Source: Tundrisphaera sp051175315 (GTDB lineage: Bacteria; Planctomycetota; Planctomycetia; Isosphaerales; Isosphaeraceae). From it: a stretch of 64,000 nucleotides of DNA. Shown here piece after piece: positions 46,724 through 53,169 of the stretch. Under the pieces are notes generated by a model, which had not been told where the DNA came from, searched no databases, and saw nothing but the letters and a program-made list of their open reading frames with translations. Positions within the stretch are counted from its first letter, which is position 1. Each line of letters starts with the position of its first letter. The stretch covers positions 806,001 through 870,000 of the forward strand of contig NZ_CP195100.1 of NCBI RefSeq assembly GCF_051175315.1, read 5' to 3'. The position numbers and the translations under genes were made by a program.

Positions 46724-46764
46724 ACCAGGGCCCCGGACTCGCCCAGCGAGTCCGGGGCCCTGGT
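46724..46764. terminator. Perfect 19-bp hairpin, probable terminator
   Basis: Arms 46724-46742 and 46746-46764 are perfect complements (accagggccccggactcgc) around a 3-nt loop (cca). It lies just after the GlsB-like gene. No T-run follows, as is common in GC-rich genomes, but its strength and position favour a transcription end or RNA stabiliser. Confidence 0.65.
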
Positions 46765-47043
46765 GCATTTGCCCGCCGGCCTGTGGAAGTGAGCGGCGTG
46801 CGAATCCCCGGACGGTGCAACGTCCGGCGACTCTCGGCGGCCCATCGGGGCCCGATCGGCCATTCACCTCGCCAGGTAACAGAGCGAATTCCCGGGCCCG
46901 CTGGCATCTTCGGGGACGACGCATCGGGGAAGGAAAGCACCCGGAGGACGACCGCCATCATCGTTGCCCGCAAGTCGCCGAGGACCCCCGCGATCGGGCT
47001 CGTCCTTGCCGGGACACCCGGGGCTGTCACGAAGGGTCGGGCC

Positions 47044-47234
47044 AAACGAACCCAACGCCGCCCGTGCCTCGGCTCCACGAAACGAACCCATTCATCGGCC
47101 GGCCGGCGGGAGGCGAAACGAACCCAAGCCCGGCCCCGATGTCGGTCGATAAAACGAACCCATGGCCGCCTCCGCACCGGGAGGCGGCGATGGACCCATC
47201 AGCTCAAAGTGCCGGTTCGCGCGAAACGAACCCA
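47044..47234. repeat. Array of 11-nt motif AAACGAACCCA at exact 36-nt spacing
   Basis: The motif aaacgaaccca occurs exactly at 47044, 47080, 47116, 47152 and 47224. All distances are 36 or 72, and the missing unit at 47188 is present in decayed form (cgatggaccca, 7 of 11 matching). The 25-nt stretches between copies are unrelated in sequence. The last copy ends one base before the stop codon of the gene at 47236. Read as protein, it would give KRTQ/KRTH or ETNP every 12 residues. No cas gene is near and the conserved part is too short for CRISPR. Confidence 0.9.
47165..47188. repeat. 9-bp inverted repeat inside the periodic array
   Basis: Arms 47165-47173 (gccgcctcc) and 47180-47188 (ggaggcggc) pair perfectly around a 6-nt loop. 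It fills the variable part of the fourth unit and ends at the first base of the decayed unit. Confidence 0.6.
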
Positions 47235-47235
47235 A

Positions 47236-48354
47236 TCAGACCGCGGCCAGGGGCGTGTCGATCCAGGTCCGCTTCTCGTAGGATTCGAGGACGGCGTCGG
47301 CGATGATCTGGGCGTTGAGGCCGTCGTAGAACGAGGGGACGGCGGGGCGGCCTTCGAGGATCGCCGAGACGAACTCCCACATCAGGTCGTAGCGGAAGAC
47401 GGTGGCGGGCTTGCCCTGGGAGGGGTCGCGGGGGCTGCCGGCGGGCTTGAGGTATTCGACCGGGACGGGGACCGGGGCGAGGTCCTGCCCGGTCTTGCCG
47501 ACCAGGATCGTGTTGGGCTCGTGCAGACGGTAGACGGCCGAGCCTTCCGAGCCGTTGATCTCGGCCCACTCGTGGCCGAAGCCGTCGCGGCCGTAGCCCT
47601 TGGCCAGGGTCGTTCCTTCCCACACGCCGACGGCGCCCGACTTGAACTCACCGATCAGGCTCGACCAGTCGTCGACCTCGGACGGCGGGACGGTCCGGCC
47701 GTCGGGGGTCTCGGTCCGGGGGGCGAACCGGGCCACGGCGCCGCAGATCCGCTCGATGGGGCCGAGGAGGTCCAGCGCGAAGTCGATCCGGTGGATGGTC
47801 ATGTCGTACAGGTCGCCGGCGCCGGCCTTGTCCTTGTACTGCCGCCAGCCCCAACTGGTCTCGGGCCAGTCGAGGAACCGCTGGGAGCGGAAGTGGCGGG
47901 GCGTGCCCAGGGCGCCCGACTTGACCAGGTGGCGGAGGTAGAGCATCGACGGGGCGAAGCGGTAGGTGAAGGCCGTCATGTGGACGACCTTCGCATCCCG
48001 CGCCGCCTCGTACATCTCGCGGACTTCCCCCTTGTTCACCCCCAGGGGCTTCTCGCACATCATGTGCTTGCCGTGCTGGGCGGCGGCCACGGCGATCGGC
48101 AGGTGGGTGAAGTTGGGCGTGGCGATGATCACGGCGTCGACCTCGGGGTCGGCGCAGATGACCTCGGGATCGGTGGAGACCTTGGAGATGCCCCACTCGG
48201 CCTTGCGGCGTTCCAGGAGCGAGGCGTCGGCGTCGCAGGCGGCGACCAGCTCGGCCCGGGGGTCCAGGGCCAGGGCCGGGACGTGGTGATAGTCGCTCAC
48301 TGCGCCGGCGCCGATGATGGCGACCCGCACCTTGCCGTTCTTCCCGCTGTTCAT
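47236..48354 (-). CDS. Gfo/Idh/MocA oxidoreductase (cytoplasmic)
   Basis: This 372-residue protein starts with VRVAIIGAGAVSDYHHVPAL, the NAD(P)-binding fold, without a signal peptide. MCEKPLGVNKGE holds the conserved Lys-Pro, and YDMTIHRIDFALDLLG is the substrate-domain histidine helix. It would be a sugar or inositol-type dehydrogenase. It is divergent from another family member at 48513, with 158 bases between the starts. Substrate unknown. Confidence 0.88.
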   Translation of the reverse strand: MNSGKNGKVRVAIIGAGAVSDYHHVPALALDPRAELVAACDADASLLERRKAEWGISKVSTDPEVICADPEVDAVIIATPNFTHLPIAVAAAQHGKHMMCEKPLGVNKGEVREMYEAARDAKVVHMTAFTYRFAPSMLYLRHLVKSGALGTPRHFRSQRFLDWPETSWGWRQYKDKAGAGDLYDMTIHRIDFALDLLGPIERICGAVARFAPRTETPDGRTVPPSEVDDWSSLIGEFKSGAVGVWEGTTLAKGYGRDGFGHEWAEINGSEGSAVYRLHEPNTILVGKTGQDLAPVPVPVEYLKPAGSPRDPSQGKPATVFRYDLMWEFVSAILEGRPAVPSFYDGLNAQIIADAVLESYEKRTWIDTPLAAV

Positions 48355-48512
48355 CGATCGATCCCGCGTCCAGAGTCGCGAACCCCTCGGGCGACGCGCC
48401 CGCTTGCCTTCGCGACCCGAGCCTAATATCCTGCACCGGATCCCGCAACCGACCGGCGATCGCCAATCGTCGCGGGGCTCTCCTCTCCCATCTCCCAGGA
48501 AGACAAACGCCC

Positions 48513-49634
48513 ATGCCCACCGACAAGCCGATTCGCGTGGCCATCATCGGCCTCGGGTTCGGGGCCGAGTTCATCCCGATCTATCAGAAGTACCCGGGCG
48601 CGGAGGTCCACGCGATCTGCCGGCGGTCGCGGAAAGACCTCGACGAATGCGGCGACCGCTGGAACATCAAGGCCCGCTACACCGAGTTCGAGGACGTGCT
48701 CAAGGATCCCGAGATCGACGCGGTCCACATCAACTCGCCGATCCAGGACCACGCCCGCCAGAGCATCGCGGCCCTGGAGGCCGGCAAGCACGTTGCCTGC
48801 ACGGTGCCGATGGCCACGACCATCGAGGACTGCGGCCGGATCGTCGCGGCCCAGCGCAAGTCGGGCAAGGTCTACATGATGATGGAGACCGTGGTCTACA
48901 GCCGCGAGTACCTGTTCGTCAAGGACCTGTACGACCGGGGCGAACTCGGCCGGATCCAGTTCCTCCGGGGGTCGCACCAGCAGGACATGGCCGGGTGGCC
49001 GGGCTACTGGGAAGGCCTCCCGCCGATGTACTACGCGACCCACTGCGTCAGCCCCTGCCTGGCGTTGCTGGGCAAGCACGCCGAGCACGTCGTCTGCCAC
49101 GGCTCCGGGCGGATCGATGAGAAGCTGATCCCCAAGTACAACAGCCCGTTCGCGATCGAGACGGCCACGTTCAAGATCAAGGACACCGACGTCTGCGCCG
49201 AGGTGACCCGGAGCCTGTTCGACACCGCCCGCCAGTATCGCGAGAGCTTCGACGCCTACGGCAGCAAGAAGAGCTTCGAGTGGCAGCAAGTCGAGGGGGA
49301 GGAACCGGTCATCCACACGATCGGCAAGCCCGAGCCCGAGATCCCCGCGCGGGTGCCGGTGCCCGACTTCGCCCACCTCCTGCCCGAGCCGATCCAGAGG
49401 TTCACGACCAAGGGGGTCTACGACGCCGAGGGGGAAACCCACCTGTCGTTCACCCAGGGCGGCGGCCACGGCGGGTCCCATCCCCACCTCGTCCACGCGT
49501 GGCTGAGTGCCATCAAGGGAGAGCGGCCCGCCCTGCCCGACGCCGAGACCTCCGCCAACTGGACCATGGTCGGCATCTGCGCCCACGAGTCGGCCCTGAA
49601 GGGGGGCGAGAAGGTCCCGATCCCGACCTTCTGA
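48513..49634 (+). CDS. Gfo/Idh/MocA-like protein lacking the EKP motif
   Basis: This 373-residue protein has the family fold (IRVAIIGLGFGAEFIPIY at the start) and no signal peptide. At the place of the catalytic EKP, the sequence is GKHVACTVPMATTIED, so T97-V98-P99 replaces Glu-Lys-Pro and the usual proton-transfer lysine is missing. The protein may have lost oxidoreductase activity or may use another residue. A C-terminal SHPHLVHAWLSAIKGERPALPD segment is intact. It is the divergent partner of the gene at 47236-48354 and is followed by an 11-bp hairpin. Confidence 0.85.
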   Translation: MPTDKPIRVAIIGLGFGAEFIPIYQKYPGAEVHAICRRSRKDLDECGDRWNIKARYTEFEDVLKDPEIDAVHINSPIQDHARQSIAALEAGKHVACTVPMATTIEDCGRIVAAQRKSGKVYMMMETVVYSREYLFVKDLYDRGELGRIQFLRGSHQQDMAGWPGYWEGLPPMYYATHCVSPCLALLGKHAEHVVCHGSGRIDEKLIPKYNSPFAIETATFKIKDTDVCAEVTRSLFDTARQYRESFDAYGSKKSFEWQQVEGEEPVIHTIGKPEPEIPARVPVPDFAHLLPEPIQRFTTKGVYDAEGETHLSFTQGGGHGGSHPHLVHAWLSAIKGERPALPDAETSANWTMVGICAHESALKGGEKVPIPTF

Positions 49635-49663
49635 GCCGGTCGACTCCCGGAACCCGGCACCGA

Positions 49664-49693
49664 GAGGGCGTCCCCCGATACCGGGACGCCCTC
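49664..49693 (+). terminator. 11-bp hairpin after Gfo/Idh/MocA-like gene
   Basis: Arms 49664-49674 (gagggcgtccc) and 49683-49693 pair perfectly around an 8-nt loop, 29 bases after the stop codon. Position fits a terminator; no T-run. Confidence 0.5.
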
Positions 49694-49791
49694 CCGGCGT
49701 TAGAATGGGATGGCGAACGATCCGTCACGTCGCGGATCCCGCCGCCCCTCCTCGTCGTCCGGGGGCCGACGCCCCCGGAGGAGTCGCACCC

Positions 49792-50538
49792 ATGAGAACG
49801 CTCGCGGTCCTGTTCGCCGCATCGAGTCTCTCGCTCCTCCCTTCGGCCCGCGCCGCTTCGCACCGGCCGAGCCCGGCCCATGCCCAGGCCGCCCACGTCG
49901 ACGCGATCCGCAACGAGGTCCAGCATCAGCAGCAGGCCATGCAGAGGGCCATGAAGCAGCAGCAGGCCATCATCCGGCAGCAACAGGAGGCTTATCAGAA
50001 GCAACGGAAGGCCGAGCAGGCGCAGCACCGACCGGTCCCCGCCCCGCACCCGTCGACCATCCATCATGGTGCGGCCGGCCAGATGATCCGCCATCGCGCC
50101 GCCCACGGCTATCGCCATCACACCCGGTGGCCCGGCGTCTCCGACCCGGAGACGGCGGCCTTGGTGCACCTCAAGAAGACGCTCGACGGGGTCGCCCGGG
50201 GATCGACGGTCAACCCCCGCCACGCGGGTTCGCTGGCGAACGCCCTGGGCGGGGTGGTCGAGGTCGGGACGCCGCCGACGCCGGCCGCGGTCCGCGACCT
50301 GGCGGGCCACCTGGTCGACGGGCTCGCCCACCGGGAATCGACCGGAGTCAACACCGAGGCGATGGCCCTGTCCCTGCGCGGCGTGATGAACGGCGCCGCC
50401 CTGGCGCCGGCCGAACTGTCCGCGGCGATGTCCCAACACCGGGCGGCCTTGAGGGCGGCGAAATTCCCCCCGGATGACATCGGGTCGATCGAGGCCGACC
50501 TGGCCAACATCGCCCGCCAGGAGCGGGGGCGGCTCTGA
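49792..50538 (+). CDS. Secreted Gln-rich coiled-coil protein, unknown function
   Basis: This 248-residue protein has a GGAGGA ribosome-binding site 9 bases before its ATG and a Sec signal peptide (MRTLAVLFAASSLSLLPSARA). Residues ~38-75 are strongly Gln-rich (EVQHQQQAMQRAMKQQQA and on), which suggests a coiled coil. A His-rich linker follows (~85-115). Residues 120-248 are a compact helical region with repeated ALSLRGVMNG-type segments. I do not recognise a family. It is flanked by unrelated genes on both sides. Confidence 0.7.
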   Translation: MRTLAVLFAASSLSLLPSARAASHRPSPAHAQAAHVDAIRNEVQHQQQAMQRAMKQQQAIIRQQQEAYQKQRKAEQAQHRPVPAPHPSTIHHGAAGQMIRHRAAHGYRHHTRWPGVSDPETAALVHLKKTLDGVARGSTVNPRHAGSLANALGGVVEVGTPPTPAAVRDLAGHLVDGLAHRESTGVNTEAMALSLRGVMNGAALAPAELSAAMSQHRAALRAAKFPPDDIGSIEADLANIARQERGRL

Positions 50539-50741
50539 AGCCGGACGCGGACGGTCGGGCGGAGGTGGGTCGGCCACGAGCGGTCGCCTGGCTTACCCAT
50601 CTCCTCATCGCGAGATGTGGCCGGGACCATTTCTCGCAACTCCGGGATTGACCATGGTTTGAGTCCGGGGGAGGGTTGAAGGAGCCGGCGGGGTTTGATA
50701 AAGTCATGATCCGTCCCCGCACCACTTCCCGGGAATGCACC

Positions 50742-51167
50742 ATGACCACCCCCGAAGATGCCCCCTGGTATCAGGATGGCCTGGCCTTCGAGTGCACCCG
50801 CTGCGGCGCCTGCTGCACCGGGGCCCCGGGCTATGTCTGGGTCAACGACGCCGAGATCGCCGACCTGGCCCGCCATCGCAACATGGCCGTCCCGGCCTTC
50901 CTCCGGGCCTTCGTCCGCCAGGTCGGCGGCCGGTTGAGCCTGATCGAGCGGCCGGGCGGGGATTGCATCTTCTGGGAGCGGGGGACCGGGTGTACGGTCT
51001 ACGCCTCCCGGCCGGTCCAGTGCCGGACCTGGCCGTTCTGGCCCGAGAACATCGAGTCTCCCGAGGCCTGGGAGCACGTCACGGAGGTCTGCCCCGGCTC
51101 CGGTCGGGGCCCGATCTTCAGCGTCGAGGAGATCCGGGCATCCGCGGCGCGAGTCCACACCTCATGA
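50742..51167 (+). CDS. YkgJ-family cysteine-cluster protein
   Basis: This 141-residue protein has the zinc/iron-binding cysteine cluster pattern of the YkgJ family (CxxCGxCC): C18, C21, C24, C25, then C75, C84 and C94. A C-terminal stretch contains WPFWPENIESPEAW. The ATG at 50742 is chosen over an upstream TTG because it begins with the conserved region. It overlaps the next gene by 4 bases (ATGA), and that gene has a related cluster, so the two are a tandem pair. The cluster likely holds an iron-sulfur centre or zinc; the function is unknown. Confidence 0.8.
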   Translation: MTTPEDAPWYQDGLAFECTRCGACCTGAPGYVWVNDAEIADLARHRNMAVPAFLRAFVRQVGGRLSLIERPGGDCIFWERGTGCTVYASRPVQCRTWPFWPENIESPEAWEHVTEVCPGSGRGPIFSVEEIRASAARVHTS

Positions 51168-51652
51168 TGCCCTCCGAACTCGGGGCCCATGCCGGCCTCG
51201 ATCCCGCCCGGTTCCGCGACGCCCTGAAGGTCGTCTACGCCGGGCTCGACGACGAGATCCGGCGGCTCAACCCGGCCTGCGCCGTGAGCGGCCGGTGCTG
51301 CCGGTTCGAGGAGTACGGGCACACCCTGTTCCTTTCCGCCCCCGAGGCTGCCCTGCTGCTGGCCGACGCCCCGCCGCCGTCCAGGCCGCTCGACGATGGC
51401 GCGACCTGCCCGTGGCAGGATGATCGGGGGCGATGCACGGCCAGGGAGGCCCGCCCCCTGGGCTGCCGGGTCTACTTCTGCGATCCGGCCTACCAGGAGC
51501 ACCTGCCCGACGTGGGGGAGGCCGCAATCGCCCGGCTCAAGCGGCTCGTGGAAGAGATGGGCCTCCCCTGGGACTACGCCCCGCTCCATCGCCACCTCCG
51601 CATCGCCCGGGACGAGGGACGATTCCCCACGCTTCCCGTCCTGGCGTCGTAA
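51164..51652 (+). CDS. Second YkgJ-like cysteine-cluster protein
   Basis: This 162-residue protein has a cluster of cysteines at 39, 45, 46, 82, 91, 101 and 106 (CAVSGRCCRFEEYGHT, CPWQDD, REARPLGCRVYFC), the YkgJ layout with the RPxxCR element. It begins with a helical segment and ends with ARDEGRFPTLPVLAS. It is translated from an ATG overlapping the stop of the preceding cluster protein. The two share cluster spacing but little other sequence. Confidence 0.75.
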   Translation: MMPSELGAHAGLDPARFRDALKVVYAGLDDEIRRLNPACAVSGRCCRFEEYGHTLFLSAPEAALLLADAPPPSRPLDDGATCPWQDDRGRCTAREARPLGCRVYFCDPAYQEHLPDVGEAAIARLKRLVEEMGLPWDYAPLHRHLRIARDEGRFPTLPVLAS

Positions 51653-51733
51653 GCAGGGAGTGGCCACCGCCACGTCCGTGGATCGAGGCAGGGATTGGCC
51701 GCGAGCATTGCAACGCCCACGGTAAATTCTTCC

Positions 51734-51760
51734 TTGACATTAGTCGTTATCCTCCATAAT
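51734..51760 (+). promoter_or_regulatory. AT-rich promoter of the HU-like gene
   Basis: A perfect -35 TTGACA (51734-51739) and a -10-like CATAAT (51755-51760, five of six matches) lie 15 bases apart, in an AT-rich island that stands out in this GC-rich window. The -10 is 56 bases before the GTG start. The spacing is shorter than the ideal 17 and the sites could be recognised by the housekeeping sigma factor. Confidence 0.6.
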
Positions 51761-51816
51761 GTTGAGCCAATCCCAGCTCGGATCAGGGTCGGATTCGCCC
51801 CCAGGAGAGCGTTGAC

Positions 51817-52230
51817 GTGACGAAGAAAGAAATCGTCAAGAAAATCTCGGAGGATATTGGGCTGACCCAGCTCAAGACCAAGGACATCGTGCAGCGCACG
51901 CTCGATGCCATCATCCAGACGCTCGTCTCCGAGGGCCGGATCGAACTGCGGAATTTCGGCGTCTTCGAGGTCAAGCGGCGGGCCCCGCGCAAGGCGCGGA
52001 ACCCCCGGACCGGCGACAAGGTCTACGTCCCGTCCAAGAACGTGGTGACCTTCAAGCCGGGAAAGGAAATGGAAGAATTGGTCCGAAAGATGGACCCCGC
52101 GAAACTTCCACTTGAGGATGGGGCCGATGATGCCGATTTAACTGGCAACGGACCCGTCGAGTCGGAAACCAAGTCCCCCAAGGCGAAGTCGATCGCCCCC
52201 GGGAAGGACGAGGACGACGAAGACGAGTGA
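51817..52230 (+). CDS. HU/IHF-family DNA-binding protein with acidic tail
   Basis: This 137-residue protein starts at a GTG with an AGGAGA site 9 bases upstream. Residues 1-90 are the HU/IHF fold (MTKKEIVKKISEDIGLTQ and NFGVFEVKRRAPRKARNPRTG, the DNA-binding arm). It has an extra ~45-residue C-terminal tail that ends with a run of Asp and Glu (EDDEDE). HU proteins bend and compact DNA. The tail is unlike E. coli HU and could modulate DNA binding. Confidence 0.92.
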   Translation: MTKKEIVKKISEDIGLTQLKTKDIVQRTLDAIIQTLVSEGRIELRNFGVFEVKRRAPRKARNPRTGDKVYVPSKNVVTFKPGKEMEELVRKMDPAKLPLEDGADDADLTGNGPVESETKSPKAKSIAPGKDEDDEDE

Positions 52231-52488
52231 TGCGGGGATCCCGGCTCTCGCCGAGCGAGATGGGGACCCGCTCCGAGTCGTGCCGAACCTTCGGCCCGGC
52301 CCGGTCCGAGCGATCACCGATCGCACGCAGCGTCCCCGGCGTGGGGGGGAGCCGCCCCGAGCCGTGGTCCCCGGGCTGATCGCCCGAGGGCCACTCGCGG
52401 CCTCTCCTCCCCTGCCCCTCGGGTCGGACCCACGCGAAGGACCGCGTGGATGGACCGGCCCGCGGTATCGAAGGCGGGAGGAGCCCTC

Positions 52489-52722
52489 ATGCGGAAGACT
52501 CTGGCGGTCCTGGCCCTCTTGGGTGCGGTCCTCGCGACGAGCGAAGGATGCGCCCCGGTCCCCCTGCCGCACTACGCGGCCTATCGTCCCAAGCGGGTCG
52601 AAGAGTTGCTGGTCGACTCCGAGAACCTCCGCCAACTGGGCGACGAATGGGAGCGGTTCTGGTTCCTCGACCAGCCGTCCCACATGACCCCGTTCCGCAC
52701 CCACGGCGGCCTCGGTCCCTGA
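52489..52722 (+). CDS. Small lipoprotein conserved in planctomycetes
   Basis: This 77-residue protein begins MRKTLAVLALLGAVLATSEGC, a lipoprotein signal with Cys 21 as the likely lipid-bearing residue. A GGGAGGAG site (52476-52483) lies 5 bases before the ATG. The C-terminal part (WERFWFLDQPSHMTPFRTHGG) resembles small planctomycete lipoproteins with the same tail, as far as I recall. The role is unknown, probably in the outer membrane or periplasm. Confidence 0.7.
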   Translation: MRKTLAVLALLGAVLATSEGCAPVPLPHYAAYRPKRVEELLVDSENLRQLGDEWERFWFLDQPSHMTPFRTHGGLGP

Positions 52723-52742
52723 TCGACGCCCCCCAAGGGATG

Positions 52743-52821
52743 GGGATGACCCGGCTCGCCGGTCATCCCTCGCCTTCGAAACAACAGGCCGACGCCGACC
52801 GACCCCGGTCCGCGTCGGCCT
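52743..52821. terminator. Two hairpins between convergent genes
   Basis: One hairpin has 9-bp arms 52743-52751 and 52761-52769 (gggatgacc, 9-nt loop). The second has 10-bp arms 52786-52795 and 52812-52821 (aggccgacgc, 16-nt loop). They lie between the lipoprotein stop (52722) and the rhodanese stop (52837), where two transcripts meet. Confidence 0.5.
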
Positions 52822-52836
52822 CGTTCGATTCCCGGA

Positions 52837-53169
52837 TCAGTACCGGGGGACGCTCGGGTCGACCTGCGTCGTCCAGGCGTCGATCCCCCCGTCCAGGTTG
52901 TGCACGTCGGCCTGACCCCGGTGCGTCAGCCACGTCGCCGCGGCCTGGGACCTCATCCCGTGATGGCATAGCACGACCAGGGGCATGCCGGCCGTTTTCT
53001 CGGCGATCTCCCCCGCGCGATCGGCGACTTCCCCCAGGGGGATGTGGAGGTCGACGGCCGTCTCCGGCAGTTTGATCGAGCAGTAGGCCCGCTCGTCGTC
53101 CTCGCGGACGTCCAGGAGCGCCAGCCGGGCGCCCTCGTCGAGCCGGGCTTTCAATTCGGTCGGTGTCAT
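52837..53169 (-). CDS. Rhodanese-like sulfurtransferase domain protein
   Basis: This 110-residue single-domain protein has the catalytic loop C68-H-H-G-M-R-S with the active-site cysteine, LLDVREDDE near 18-26 and NLDGGIDAW near 92-100, as in GlpE-type rhodaneses. It would transfer sulfur from a persulfide donor, or act as a redox/sulfide-handling protein. Its start overlaps the stop of the preceding dehydrogenase gene (ATGA), so it is the last member of a three-gene operon with a multiheme protein. Confidence 0.9.
   Translation of the reverse strand: MTPTELKARLDEGARLALLDVREDDERAYCSIKLPETAVDLHIPLGEVADRAGEIAEKTAGMPLVVLCHHGMRSQAAATWLTHRGQADVHNLDGGIDAWTTQVDPSVPRY

Larger units (their letters stand above)
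46690..47235. other. 546-bp region without a gene; holds a hairpin and a 36-nt periodic array
   Basis: The region lies between the GlsB-like gene (+) and a Gfo/Idh/MocA gene (-), two convergent genes. It contains the 19-bp hairpin at 46724-46764 and the array at 47044-47234, described separately. The stretch 46765-47043 shows nothing recognisable. Open frames through the array are a by-product of the period being a multiple of three. Confidence 0.75.

Noticed and set aside
47044..47234. The array as a CRISPR
   Set aside because: The conserved part is only 11 nt, the variable part 25 nt, one copy is decayed, and no cas gene is present in the window.
46227..48426. Long open frames through the periodic array giving KRTQ or ETNP repeats
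   Set aside because: The periodicity is a multiple of three, so frames stay open without being translated. There is no ribosome-binding site, leader or domain, and one frame runs antisense into a real gene.
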